Source of the DNA: Clostridia bacterium | Lineage (GTDB): Bacteria > Bacillota > Clostridia > Oscillospirales > Acutalibacteraceae | Assembly: GCA_017543285.1 (NCBI GenBank) | Contig: JAFYGK010000031.1 | Coordinates: 1 to 57,947, forward strand | DNA: 57,947 nt | Direction of reading: 5' to 3' | Part shown: positions 7,899 to 16,729 of the stretch, in pieces | How the letters are laid out: each line of letters starts with the position of its first letter | How positions within the stretch are numbered: the first letter of the stretch is position 1 | The notes under the pieces: generated by a model | What the model was told of the DNA's origin: nothing | Databases searched by the model: none | Seen by the model: only the letters and a program-made list of their open reading frames with translations | Program-made: the position numbers and the translations under genes

Positions 7899-10247
7899 AT
7901 GACATTAAAGGATCTTGAGATCGGCCGGTCGGCGCGAATCGAATCGGTCGGCGGCGAAGGAGCGCTGCGGCAGCATTTTCTCGATATGGGAGTTATCCCC
8001 GGAGCCGAGGTGACCCTTGTCAAGCTGGCGCCGATGGGCGATCCGATGGAGCTTCGCATACATGGATACGAGCTGACGCTGCGCATTGCGGACGCCGAAA
8101 AAATCGAGATCACAAAGGTGGAAACGACCGTCGGGCAAAAGGAACGCGCATCCAAGAAAAAAATGGCTCATCCGGGCCTGGGCGAAGAGGGCAAATACCA
8201 CGCAAAGGGAAGCGGCGATCCGCTTCCCGAAGGAACACAGCTCACCTTTGCGCTGGTCGGAAACCAGAACAGCGGAAAAACCACCCTTTTCAATCAGCTT
8301 ACCGGAGCAAATCAGCATGTAGGAAACTTCCCCGGGGTCACGGTAGACCGCAAGGACGGCTCCATCCGGGGGCAGAAGAATACCCTCATCACCGATCTTC
8401 CCGGAATATATTCCATGTCGCCCTATTCAAGTGAGGAGCTTGTCAGCCGTAATTTCGTGCTTAACGACAGGCCAAGGGCGATTATCAATATAGTGGACGC
8501 CACAAATATCGAGCGGAACCTTTACCTGACAATGCAGCTGCTGGAAATGAACATTCCCATGGTCGTCGCGCTCAACATGATGGACGAGCTTCGCGGAAAC
8601 GGAGGCTCTGTCGACGTCAACGCAATGGAAAGCATGCTGGGCGTTCCTGTCGTGCCCATTTCCGCCGCAAAGAACGACGGCGTGGACGAGCTTGTGCGTC
8701 ATGCCGTTCATATAGCGTACTATCAGGAAAAGCCGCTCCGTCAGGATTTTTGCAGCTCCGACGACAACGGAGGAGCCGTTCACCGCTGTCTGCACGCGGT
8801 GTTTCATCTCATTGAGGACCACGCAGTCAAGGTCGGTCTGCCGGTGCGCTTTGCCGCAAGCAAGGTGATAGAGGGCGACGAGCTTATTCTGGAGCAACTG
8901 CAGCTCGATCAGAACGAAAGGGAAACGCTTGAGCATATCGTTTTGCAGATGGAAAACGAGCGCGGCCTCGACCGCAGCGCGGCAATAGCCGATATGCGTT
9001 TTGCCTACATCAGAAGGGTGTGCGACGACTGCGTGATAAAACCCCGCGAAAGCAGAGAACACAAGCGCAGCGAAAGGCTGGACAGAATTCTTACCGGCAA
9101 ATATACCGCCATTCCGGTTTTTATCCTCGTTATGGCTCTTGTATTCTTTTTGACCTTCAGCGTCATCGGAGCCTTTCTGCAGAACGCTCTGGCAGCAGGG
9201 ATAGAGGCTCTGACCGGCGTTGTCGATGCCGCTCTGACAGGCGCCGGCGTCAATCCGGCTCTGCACGGTCTTATTATAAACGGCATTTTTGAGGGCGTCG
9301 GAAGCGTCCTGAGCTTCCTGCCCATTATCGTCACCATGTTTTTCTTCCTGTCGCTTCTGGAGGACAGCGGATATATCGCCCGGGTCGCCTTTTTTATGGA
9401 TAAGCTGCTCAGGAAGATCGGTCTTTCCGGGCGAAGCATCGTCCCGATGCTGATAGGCTTCGGCTGTACCGTGCCGGCGGTCATGTCCACGCGAACCCTT
9501 CCGAGCGACCGCGACAGACGCATGACGATACTGCTTACCCCGTTCATGAGCTGTACGGCAAAGCTGCCGATCTATTCATTTTTTGTCGCCGCCTTCTTTC
9601 CGCAAAACGGATGGCTTGTAATAACCGCGCTGTATTTTCTGGGCATTTTGCTCGGAATTGCCGCCGCTCTTGTCTTCAAGAAAACCATGTTCACCGGCGA
9701 AGCCGTTCCGTTTGTCATGGAATTGCCCAACTACCGTCTTCCGAGCGCCAGGAGCGTTTTGCAGCTCTTGTGGGAAAAGGCAAAGGATTTTTTGCAGAGG
9801 GCGTTTTCGGTCATCCTTATCGCGACGGTGATAGTATGGTTTTTGCAGAGCTTTGATTTCCGGCTCAATCTGGTGACAAACGCGCAGGACAGCATTCTTG
9901 CGGCGATATCGGGTCTTCTTGTCCCGGTTTTCGCCCCTTTAGGCCTGGGAGACTGGCGCATTTGCACGTCGCTTCTTTCCGGCTTCATGGCAAAGGAGAG
10001 CGTCGTTTCGGTCATGGGAGTTCTTTTCGGCGGCGAAGGCGGAGTGACCGCCGCCATGACCGCGCTGTCGGCCGCTTCGCTTCTGGTTTTCAGTCTGCTG
10101 TATACCCCCTGCGTTGCGGCAGTCGCCTCCATAAAGCGCGAGCTCGGCCGGAAATGGGCAGCCGGGGTCATCGTGTGGCAGTGTGCCGTGGCGTGGCTTG
10201 CCGCGCTGCTGATTCGCGCCGTAGGATTGCTCATCGGCGCGGCATAA
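7899..10247 (+). CDS. feoB: Ferrous iron transporter, FeoA-FeoB fusion
   Basis: Residues 1-75 form a FeoA (SH3-like) domain, then a linker, then the FeoB G domain with GNQNSGKT (G1, about 121-128), NFPGVTVD (G2), DLPG (G3) and NMMD (G4). The C-terminal half holds the membrane permease with about eight to ten segments and the GFGCTVPA motif. It imports Fe2+ in anaerobes. I chose the ATG at 7899, which gives a canonical MTLKDLEIG FeoA start; a GTG at 7887 would add four residues. The small Cys-rich Feo accessory gene follows 12 bases downstream. Confidence 0.95.
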   Translation: MTLKDLEIGRSARIESVGGEGALRQHFLDMGVIPGAEVTLVKLAPMGDPMELRIHGYELTLRIADAEKIEITKVETTVGQKERASKKKMAHPGLGEEGKYHAKGSGDPLPEGTQLTFALVGNQNSGKTTLFNQLTGANQHVGNFPGVTVDRKDGSIRGQKNTLITDLPGIYSMSPYSSEELVSRNFVLNDRPRAIINIVDATNIERNLYLTMQLLEMNIPMVVALNMMDELRGNGGSVDVNAMESMLGVPVVPISAAKNDGVDELVRHAVHIAYYQEKPLRQDFCSSDDNGGAVHRCLHAVFHLIEDHAVKVGLPVRFAASKVIEGDELILEQLQLDQNERETLEHIVLQMENERGLDRSAAIADMRFAYIRRVCDDCVIKPRESREHKRSERLDRILTGKYTAIPVFILVMALVFFLTFSVIGAFLQNALAAGIEALTGVVDAALTGAGVNPALHGLIINGIFEGVGSVLSFLPIIVTMFFFLSLLEDSGYIARVAFFMDKLLRKIGLSGRSIVPMLIGFGCTVPAVMSTRTLPSDRDRRMTILLTPFMSCTAKLPIYSFFVAAFFPQNGWLVITALYFLGILLGIAAALVFKKTMFTGEAVPFVMELPNYRLPSARSVLQLLWEKAKDFLQRAFSVILIATVIVWFLQSFDFRLNLVTNAQDSILAAISGLLVPVFAPLGLGDWRICTSLLSGFMAKESVVSVMGVLFGGEGGVTAAMTALSAASLLVFSLLYTPCVAAVASIKRELGRKWAAGVIVWQCAVAWLAALLIRAVGLLIGAA

Positions 10248-10259
10248 GGAGTGTTCCGT

Positions 10260-10439
10260 ATGAATTTTACCGATATTGCGCTTATTGTTCTGATTGCTGC
10301 GGCCATCGCCCTTGCGGTATGGCGCACGGTCGTGAATAAAAAGCGGGGAAAGGGCTGCTCCGGTTGCTGCGAAGGCTGCTCCGGCTGCGATGCAAAGGAT
10401 GCCGTGGGGAAGAAAAACGGCGGCGATTTCAGCCGCTGA
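10260..10439 (+). CDS. FeoB-associated Cys-rich membrane protein
   Basis: This 59-residue protein has one N-terminal membrane helix followed by a basic turn (NKKRGKG) and a Cys cluster (CSGCCEGCSGC). That is the signature of the small Cys-rich proteins found beside FeoB in Bacillota, thought to assist iron transport. I chose the ATG at 10260 behind AAGGAG. The C-terminal residues DFSR and the stop codon lie where similarity to the immA gene begins, so the natural end of this gene may have been replaced by inserted sequence. Confidence 0.88.
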   Translation: MNFTDIALIVLIAAAIALAVWRTVVNKKRGKGCSGCCEGCSGCDAKDAVGKKNGGDFSR

Positions 10440-10835
10440 TACGAAGCCTGTATGGAAATAAATCGCAGCAGATTTGTTTTATCGGCGAAAATCCCGACGG
10501 CGTTTCAGGCGTATCGTGCCGCTGAACAAGCGGCGGCGTGACGCTCCGTGCAGGAACGAGGCAGCCGGGACGGACGGATTTCAACAGCCCAGAGTATTCG
10601 GCATGGCCGACAGCCGCGCGGGGAATGGGGCAAATACTATCTCCGCGCAGACCGAGCCGGGCGATGATGGGTTCCCGGATCGCAGCGAAAGGCGCTTTGA
10701 CGTTCGGCAGACGGCGGGCGCGATGGATTCGGGCATAAATCCCGCGGCGCTCAGCGCGGACAAAACGGCTGCCGTTTTTTGCAGGCAGGATCACGGCAGC
10801 AGTTTTTTAGATTTGGCAAATATGGATTTATGATG
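10430..10835 (+). pseudogene. Decayed ImmA-like peptidase gene (inverted copy of immA)
   Basis: This stretch aligns end to end with the immA gene at 1559-1970, but on the opposite strand. At protein level the frame at 10474-10833 keeps recognisable blocks such as GMADSR, FDVRQTAGAMDS and CRQDH. In the active copy these read DMADSR, FDVQQIAAAMDS and YRQEH. The zinc motif HELGH has become NKRRR at the matching codons. At least two one-base deletions break the frame upstream, and no start region survives. It therefore cannot encode an active peptidase. It ends at the terminator at 10836-10868. Confidence 0.8.
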
Positions 10836-10868
10836 AAAGCCGGCTGGTATCAGCCGGCTTTGTTTTTT
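10836..10868 (+). terminator. Terminator after the feo region and ImmA remnant
   Basis: An 11-bp perfect stem (10836-10846 with 10851-10861) with a GTAT loop is followed by GTTTTTT. It probably ends the feoAB transcript. Confidence 0.85.
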
Positions 10869-10884
10869 GCTTTGATATCGGAGC

Positions 10885-11363
10885 TTACAATGCTCTGCGA
10901 AGATCGTTGTAAGGATCATCGTCCGGGATCCCCATGGTATAGTCGATTCTGTACGGCTTTATGTCAGTGTTTACTTCGCCGCCGAGATAGTCTCCGGTGA
11001 AAAACAGGGTAAAATAATTTTTTTCATTCGGATGAACGATAATTTCTCCGGTTTTTCCGTTTTTGTCTTTTCCCTCCAGCCCCAGAAAGCTCTGCCTCAG
11101 CCATCCTTTAGCTTCCCTTTTGTTGAAGGTCACCATTATGGTTTCGAGGCTCTCGGATAAGTCGGTGTCGTCATAATAGAAGCAAAAGGAATACTCAAAG
11201 GTGATCTTGTCGTCTTTTATTTCATAATCGACCATGTGACACTCATCCAATATCCATCCGTCGGAAACATAGCTGCCCTGAATAAAAGGAAATCCGCACG
11301 CGCACATCGGGATGAACAATGCCGCGATAACACATATTAGGGCGGTTTTTGCTGTTTTTTCAT
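10885..11363 (-). CDS. Putative lipoprotein gene, frameshifted at its start
   Basis: The ATG at 11363 follows GGAGG and begins ATG-A6-CAGC. In that frame translation stops after eight codons. One more A in the A-run would restore MKKTAKTALICVIAALF and join the long open frame that continues to 10885. That frame has a hydrophobic core, a Cys pair resembling a lipobox (PMCAC) and a 130-residue exported domain with no recognised family. The only other start in the long frame is a TTG at 11406 without a ribosome binding site. The promoter carries the same twin palindrome as the left-end lipoproteins. Confidence 0.65.
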
Positions 11364-11438
11364 TTCGCTTTCCTCCGTGCAGGCATGTTTCGCCCCTGCC
11401 GGACAACCGCGCCGTCGGCAGGGAGCCGTTATAGTTTA

Positions 11439-11466
11439 ATTATACCGGCGGCGCCCGCTGTGTCAA
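11439..11466 (-). promoter_or_regulatory. Promoter of the frameshifted lipoprotein gene
   Basis: On the minus strand TTGACA (11466-11461) and TATAAT (11444-11439) are 16 bases apart. The leader that follows contains a CCCTGCC/GGCAGGG hairpin before the ribosome binding site. Confidence 0.85.
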
Positions 11467-11501
11467 GTTACAATGCTGTAACCTTTATTACAAATTGTAA
11501 C
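11467..11501. promoter_or_regulatory. Twin palindromic operator, second occurrence
   Basis: GTTACAATGCTGTAAC at 11467-11482 and ATTACAAATTGTAAC at 11487-11501 repeat the arrangement at 1052-1086, with the same four-base gap and the same contact with the -35. The first palindrome fits TNACA-N4-TGTAA. Confidence 0.7.
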
Positions 11502-11532
11502 CGCTGCAAACTCCCCGCACGGGCGCGCAAAT

Positions 11533-11564
11533 AAAGAGCCGCTCATCTTAAAAAGCGGCTCTTT
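11533..11564 (-). terminator. Terminator of the Y-polymerase operon
   Basis: AAAGAGCCGC at 11533-11542 pairs with GCGGCTCTTT at 11555-11564. It lies 35 bases past the YolD-like stop codon. Confidence 0.65.
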
Positions 11565-11598
11565 GATATATGGCTCGAAACGAATGCCTGGGAGGTTT

Positions 11599-12030
11599 CT
11601 ACCACTCTGCCCGGTTGAAGACGTCGCTTTCAATTTCGGCTATGTCATCGGTAAAAATGACCTGACCGGAATCCAGCGTTATGCAGCGAGCCGACTGGCT
11701 GTATCCGATCACCCTTCCGGTAACCGTCACATATTCTCCGCCTGCCTTTTTGCCGTCCGGAACGAAATATGTGAAGTCGGCCTTCGGCGGAGTCTGTTGC
11801 ATGAGCAAAAATCTCAGCCTCGAGTCCAGCTGCTCCTTCTTAGCGTCATCCAAAGCGGTCTGCTCATTTGTAAAGCGCGAGGATTCCCTTATCAGGTCGT
11901 CGTATCCGGTAAGCGCCGCGAATGGCGCGAACTGCGCCGCGCGGTTTATCCGGGACATCCTCGGATGCTTTTGCGAAACGTGATGCTCGCGGTCTATTAT
12001 GTCGCCGTATTTTTCTCTTGCTTCGCTCAT
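11599..12030 (-). CDS. YolD-like protein
   Basis: The 143-residue product has the typical N-terminal block HPRMSRINRAAQFAPF followed by LTGYDD, and a C-terminal part on correcting or modulating a bound partner. YolD-like proteins are regularly encoded with Y-family polymerases of the UvrX/UmuC type and are thought to replace UmuD as accessory subunit. Here the gene is last in a unit with such a polymerase and an acetyltransferase, 14 bases behind the latter. The start follows GGAGAG. Confidence 0.88.
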   Translation of the reverse strand: MSEAREKYGDIIDREHHVSQKHPRMSRINRAAQFAPFAALTGYDDLIRESSRFTNEQTALDDAKKEQLDSRLRFLLMQQTPPKADFTYFVPDGKKAGGEYVTVTGRVIGYSQSARCITLDSGQVIFTDDIAEIESDVFNRAEW

Positions 12031-12044
12031 GGTATCGCTCTCCG

Positions 12045-12521
12045 TTATTCCGCCAGCCTTTTCAGCGTGTCGCCGGCAACGCGGTATGTCGTCCAGTCCT
12101 CCATCGGGATGCTTCCGAGCGACAGATAAAAATCTATGCTCGGACGGTTCCAGTCAAGGCACGACCATTCAAGCCTGCCGCAGTCTCTCTCGACCGCGAT
12201 CTGCGCGAGTCTTTTGAGCGTTTCCTTTCCGTAGCCTTTGCCCCTGTGCTCCGGCAGTATGAAAAGATCCTCCAGATATATTCCGGCTCTGCCCAAAAAG
12301 GTGGAGAAATTGTGAAAGAAGAGGGCAAACCCTATTTCTTTTCCGTTTTCGCAGGCAAATATGACTTCGGCCTTTTGTCTGTCAAATATCCATTCGCCCA
12401 GCAGCTCTTTTGTCGCGACAACCTCATCCGACATTTTTTCATATGCCGCCAGCTCTTTTATAAAGCGGAGGATCAGTCCGCAGTCCTCTTTTCGCGCGTA
12501 TCTGAATGTAATATTATCCAT
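12045..12521 (-). CDS. GNAT-family N-acetyltransferase (diamine acetyltransferase-like)
   Basis: The 158-residue protein shows the acetyl-CoA loop HRGKGYGKETL near residue 100 and the segments GIYLEDLFILPE and LDWNRPSIDFYLSLG. These are typical of the spermidine/spermine and thialysine N-acetyltransferase branch. The substrate cannot be proven from sequence; a small amine is the best guess. I chose the ATG at 12521 over a TTG eleven codons earlier. It lies between the Y-family polymerase and YolD genes on one strand, which is an unusual guest position. Confidence 0.85.
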   Translation of the reverse strand: MDNITFRYARKEDCGLILRFIKELAAYEKMSDEVVATKELLGEWIFDRQKAEVIFACENGKEIGFALFFHNFSTFLGRAGIYLEDLFILPEHRGKGYGKETLKRLAQIAVERDCGRLEWSCLDWNRPSIDFYLSLGSIPMEDWTTYRVAGDTLKRLAE

Positions 12522-12597
12522 ACCCTGATTGTCTCCGTTTCTCAAATTGATCAAATATTCCGACCTTTACGAAAGCAGTCCCTTGCCCTTCGCCCTC

Positions 12598-14124
12598 TTA
12601 TGCCTTGTGTCCGCCTATCTGCTTGTTTCTCTCTATCGCCGTGGCGCCCTCCTGCATATTGAGTCCCTTTACGATAGCGTTTTTGCCGTAGCGGTCACGG
12701 ATGCTTACAAGAGCCTTCTGCATCCTCAGCTCCTTTTCCAGCGTGTCCTCCTCTTCCCTGCGTTTTTTCTCCAGCTCCTCGTAATCGGTGAACATATCGA
12801 GCTGCCCGGAGAGGGAAGGCTTATCGACCTCGTTTTCGTAAACGAGATGCGCCACCGCAATGCTGAACCGCCGCACGGTGAGATTTTTGTCGACTATCCT
12901 GTCATATATTTCGCATACAGCCTTGGTGATGAGGCTGGAAGAGGATGTCTGCCGCCCGAGATTCTGCGAGCCGTGTACCCTTTTGGGAACCTGCCTGCCG
13001 TAGTGGTCGGTCGAAATAGGTCCCTTGTACTTCGCGGCCTTTTTGGCGTCTTTCAGATTTTCTATATCATATCCGACGTCGAGCACGACCTGATCGGCAA
13101 AAAGACCGTGCCTCACAAGATCGTTCGACAGCTGGTCGGCCATTTCCTGAACAACTATCCTGCCCTCGTCAAATGAGTAGGGCCGTGTAAGAACCTGTCC
13201 CTGGCTGAAACTTTTCGACTCGGGCTTATACGCCTTGCAGTCAGCAATTTCGGTCGGCTCGTAGCCCCACGCATGGTCGATCAGCAGTTCGGCGTTTACC
13301 CCAAACAGCTTGTAGAGCAGATCCTCATTGAATATGGAGGCGCGGCCGCCGACCGAACAGCGCGCGACGTCGCCCATTGTGTAAAGTCCGTTTCTCTCCA
13401 GTTTTCTTGCAATGCCGTGTCCGACGCGCCAGAAATCGGTCAGCGGACGGTGGCACCACAGCTTTTCGCGGTAGCTCATCTCGTCAAGCTCGGCTATGCG
13501 CACTCCGTCCCTGTCGGCAGGCATGCGCTTTGCGACGATATCCATGGCTATCTTGGCGAGATACATGTTTGTGCCTATGCCCGCCGTCGCGGTTATTCCC
13601 GTTTCCCTGAGCACCTCTCTTATGAGCATCATGGCGAGCTCATGCGCCGTTTTGCCGTATGTTTTCAGATAGTGGGTCGCGTCAATAAAAACCTCATCCA
13701 CCGAATAAACAAGGATGTCCTGGGCCGAAACATAGCGCATATATATTTCCACTATGCTGCGTGAATAGTCCATGTAATATCTCATCCTCGGCGGGGCAAT
13801 GACAAAATCAAGCTCGAGTGTCTGATCCTTCTGAAGCTCGGAAGCATATATGGATTTGCCGGAAAAATCCTTCCAGCGCAGCTTTCTTTTTCGCTCCCGG
13901 TTTACTTCGTTTATGCGCTGCTTCGCCTCGAAAAGCCGCGCCCTTCCCGAAATGCCGAGGGCCTTGAGCGCGGGCGAAACGGCGAGACATATTGTTTTGT
14001 CGGTGCGGCTTTCGTCTGCGACGACAAGGTTCGCGTCGAGGGGATCCAATCCCCGCTCGGCGCATTCGACGGAGGCGTAGAAGGACTTTAAATCTATGGC
14101 TATGAATTGCTTCTGCGAGATCAT
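12598..14124 (-). CDS. Y-family translesion DNA polymerase (UmuC/UvrX type)
   Basis: The 508-residue protein starts with FIAIDLKSFYASVECAERG, which contains the first catalytic Asp and the steric-gate Tyr region, and has YSVDEVFID with the second acidic pair. The C-terminal little-finger part is long, as in the ImpB/MucB/SamB group. It copies damaged DNA with low fidelity. It heads a unit with an acetyltransferase and a YolD-like protein. I did not find a clear Firmicutes SOS box in the 240 bases upstream, so its control is open. Confidence 0.92.
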   Translation of the reverse strand: MISQKQFIAIDLKSFYASVECAERGLDPLDANLVVADESRTDKTICLAVSPALKALGISGRARLFEAKQRINEVNRERKRKLRWKDFSGKSIYASELQKDQTLELDFVIAPPRMRYYMDYSRSIVEIYMRYVSAQDILVYSVDEVFIDATHYLKTYGKTAHELAMMLIREVLRETGITATAGIGTNMYLAKIAMDIVAKRMPADRDGVRIAELDEMSYREKLWCHRPLTDFWRVGHGIARKLERNGLYTMGDVARCSVGGRASIFNEDLLYKLFGVNAELLIDHAWGYEPTEIADCKAYKPESKSFSQGQVLTRPYSFDEGRIVVQEMADQLSNDLVRHGLFADQVVLDVGYDIENLKDAKKAAKYKGPISTDHYGRQVPKRVHGSQNLGRQTSSSSLITKAVCEIYDRIVDKNLTVRRFSIAVAHLVYENEVDKPSLSGQLDMFTDYEELEKKRREEEDTLEKELRMQKALVSIRDRYGKNAIVKGLNMQEGATAIERNKQIGGHKA

Positions 14125-14290
14125 CCGCGCTCACCGTCCTTTCATCATGGGAATAAATTATCGTTGGCTGCGGCTGCACCCTTACATCGACATTATACCA
14201 TCAATCGCAGCGAAAATAAATCGGCGGCGCAAAAGATGTATGATATTTTTTTAACAAAGTACGATATTTTACTGTCTCGTCCGATTGTTG

Positions 14291-14319
14291 TTGAATAATT
14301 CACATTATGAAGCTATAAT
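14291..14319 (+). promoter_or_regulatory. Promoter of the alcohol dehydrogenase gene
   Basis: TTGAAT at 14291-14296 and TATAAT at 14314-14319 are 17 bases apart. Confidence 0.75.
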
Positions 14320-14368
14320 TGAATCAAGCGATAAAACCCAAGGCCGATAACAACAGGAGGAAAATCAT

Positions 14369-15514
14369 ATGGCAAACAGGATAATACTGAACACAGTTTC
14401 CCACCACGGAAAGGGCGCAATAGCCGAAATTCCGGCAATTGCAAAATCCAAAGGCTTTAAAAAGGCATTTGTCTGCACCGATCCCGATCTTCTTAAATTC
14501 GGCGTGGCTCAGAAGGTGACCGGTCTTCTTGACAAGGAAGGCATTGCCTATGCCGTCTTCTCCGGCATCAAGGCGAATCCCACGATAGAAAACGTGCAGG
14601 AGGGCGTTGAGGCCTTTAAGGCAGCACAGGCCGACTCGATCATCGCGATAGGCGGCGGCTCGGCAATGGACACCGCGAAAGCCATCGGCATTATCATCGC
14701 AAACCCCGAATTTGCCGACGTGCGCTCCCTCGAGGGAGTCGCCCCGACAAAAAATCACGCCGTTCCGACTATAGCCGTTCCGACAACGGCAGGCACCGCG
14801 GCTGAGGTCACCATCAACTATGTAATAACCGACGTCCAGAAGGAAAGAAAGTTCGTCTGCGTGGACGAGCATGATATCCCCGAGGTGGCGATAGTCGATC
14901 CCGACATGATGAGCACCATGCCCAAGGGACTGACGGCCTCCACCGGTATGGACGCGCTGACCCACGCCATCGAGGGTTATACCACCCTTGCTGCATGGGA
15001 AATGACCGACATGTTCCACCTCGAGGCCATAAAGCTCATCGCGAAACATCTGCGCGGCGCTGTTGAGAACAGGCCCGAGGACCGCGAGGGCATGGCGCTG
15101 GCTCAGTACGTAGCCGGCATGGGCTTTTCCAACGTCGGCCTGGGCATAGCCCACTCCATCGCGCACACCCTCGGCGCGCATTACGATACCCCTCACGGAG
15201 TCGCCTGCGCTATGATGCTCCCGATAGTTATGGAATACAACCAGGAATACACCGGCGAAAAGTTCAGAGAGATAGCGCGCGCAATGGGCGTTGAGGGCGT
15301 AGACTCCATGACTCAGGACGAATACCGCAAGGCCGCCATAGACGCAGTTCGTCAGCTCTCGGTCGATGTGGGTATCCCGACAAAGAACGAAAAGGTCAGA
15401 GAGGAGGACCTCGACATTCTCGCGGCCGACGCATATGCCGACGCGTGCCGTCCGGGCAATCCGCGCGACACAAACGTCGAGGAGCTCAAGGATCTTTACA
15501 GAAAGATAATGTGA
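14369..15514 (+). CDS. fucO: Iron-containing alcohol dehydrogenase, lactaldehyde reductase-like
   Basis: The 381-residue protein belongs to the group III Fe-dependent dehydrogenases. It shows the NAD-binding GGGSAMD motif (about 94-100), the VPTTAGTAAE segment, and the metal ligands in DALTHAIEG and GIAHSIAHTLGAHYDTPHG. It most resembles FucO, which reduces L-lactaldehyde to 1,2-propanediol in fucose or rhamnose fermentation. The window has no other fucose gene, so the substrate could be another short aldehyde. A strong AGGAGG precedes the start. It is monocistronic. Confidence 0.88.
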   Translation: MANRIILNTVSHHGKGAIAEIPAIAKSKGFKKAFVCTDPDLLKFGVAQKVTGLLDKEGIAYAVFSGIKANPTIENVQEGVEAFKAAQADSIIAIGGGSAMDTAKAIGIIIANPEFADVRSLEGVAPTKNHAVPTIAVPTTAGTAAEVTINYVITDVQKERKFVCVDEHDIPEVAIVDPDMMSTMPKGLTASTGMDALTHAIEGYTTLAAWEMTDMFHLEAIKLIAKHLRGAVENRPEDREGMALAQYVAGMGFSNVGLGIAHSIAHTLGAHYDTPHGVACAMMLPIVMEYNQEYTGEKFREIARAMGVEGVDSMTQDEYRKAAIDAVRQLSVDVGIPTKNEKVREEDLDILAADAYADACRPGNPRDTNVEELKDLYRKIM

Positions 15515-15811
15515 CCCGCGCCTCAGGCGTATACTTTGCGCGGCCGGTTCCGATCGCCGCCTGAAATGCGGACAACGCTTCCGGCAGGTCTTTTAAGATC
15601 AGAATAAAAAGAGCTGACCTGTTTTCTTTATGACGCGATCCGTCCGGGAATGCTGTCCGTACAAAATCAGTTCCGGCGTAAAAGGCAGCCGGCGCGCTGC
15701 ATGACGGACAGGATAAAGATCGGGGGTTTGCCGGCGGATCCAGTGATTTTCCGGCAAGCCCCTTTTGCTCATTCGGCAGCCGTTGAATGAAATATTTGGA
15801 AATAATTATTA
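15515..15811. other. Intergenic, no gene recognised
   Basis: Apart from a probable fucO terminator at 15585-15629, this stretch holds nothing I can name. Minus-strand open frames here lack ribosome binding sites and coding character. Confidence 0.45.
15585..15629 (+). terminator. Probable terminator after fucO
   Basis: CAGGTC at 15585-15590 pairs with GACCTG at 15616-15621, with an inner TCTTTT/AAAAGA arm, followed by TTTTCTTT. Confidence 0.55.
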
Positions 15812-15840
15812 TTGACCGATGCATACGCCGGGAGTATAAT
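15812..15840 (+). promoter_or_regulatory. Promoter of the MBL-fold hydrolase gene
   Basis: TTGACC at 15812-15817 and TATAAT at 15835-15840 are 17 bases apart. Confidence 0.8.
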
Positions 15841-15931
15841 TAATATATGAGCTGTCCGAATAAGGCTCTCGGGCGCGCAAAGCGGAATCCAAAAGCCTTG
15901 CAAATGTCTGCATAAGGAAAGGACTGAAGAA

Positions 15932-16708
15932 ATGAAGATAACAACTCTTGCGGAAAACACCTGTCCCGAAAAAAACCTCGGCTTTGAGCATGGCCTCTCT
16001 CTGTATATCGAGCTGGGGGAAAAGAAGATCCTATTTGACATGGGACAAACCGGATTGTTCGCCGACAACGCCGAAAGACTCGGCATTGATCTTTCCGAGG
16101 TCGATATTGCCGTCCTGTCTCACGGACATTACGACCACGCAGGCGGTCTGGCAAGATTTCTGGAGATAAACAAAAAGGCTCCCGTCTATCTTTCCAAATA
16201 TGCCTTTGAGCCTCATTATAACCACTCCGAAAAATTCATCGGCATGAACGCCTCTCTCAAATCAAACAAACAGCTTCGTTTTACAGACGGCGTCACCGAA
16301 ATCGGAGAGGGTCTGACGCTTTACTCCTGCAACGACAGGAGAAAGAATAGCGACCTCGGCGGATTTGGTCTCAATGTCGAGCGCGAAGGCAAACTGCTGC
16401 CGGATGATTTCCGCCACGAGCAGTATCTTCTCATCAATGAAAACGGCAAGACCGTCCTTTTCAGCGGATGCTCCCACAAGGGCGTCATCAACATCGTCTC
16501 ATGGTTCGAGCCGGATGTCCTCATCGGCGGTTTTCACTTTACGGAGCTCTCGCCCGGACGTATTCTGACCAACTGCGCGCGCCGGCTGGATTCGTACGAA
16601 ACGATATATTATACCTGTCACTGCACCGGGGTGGAGCAGTACGAATTCATGAAACCGCTCATGCGGAACCTGCACTACCTTTCCGGCGGACAGGTCATCG
16701 AGATATAA
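15932..16708 (+). CDS. Metallo-beta-lactamase-fold hydrolase
   Basis: The 258-residue protein carries the metal motif SHGHYDHAGGL with H64, H66, D68 and H69, and further ligands in FSGCSHKG and the C-terminal CHCTG segment. It resembles the MBL subgroup annotated as dihydropterin phosphate synthase-like, whose natural substrates are mostly unknown. A flavodoxin gene starts 21 bases downstream, so the pair may be co-transcribed. There is no signal peptide, so it acts in the cytoplasm. Confidence 0.85.
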   Translation: MKITTLAENTCPEKNLGFEHGLSLYIELGEKKILFDMGQTGLFADNAERLGIDLSEVDIAVLSHGHYDHAGGLARFLEINKKAPVYLSKYAFEPHYNHSEKFIGMNASLKSNKQLRFTDGVTEIGEGLTLYSCNDRRKNSDLGGFGLNVEREGKLLPDDFRHEQYLLINENGKTVLFSGCSHKGVINIVSWFEPDVLIGGFHFTELSPGRILTNCARRLDSYETIYYTCHCTGVEQYEFMKPLMRNLHYLSGGQVIEI

Positions 16709-16729
16709 AGCACTGCTGGACACAACAAA

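Noticed and set aside
14125..14290. LexA (SOS) box before the Y-family polymerase
   Set aside because: No GAAC-N4-GTTC type sequence was seen between the polymerase start and the next gene.
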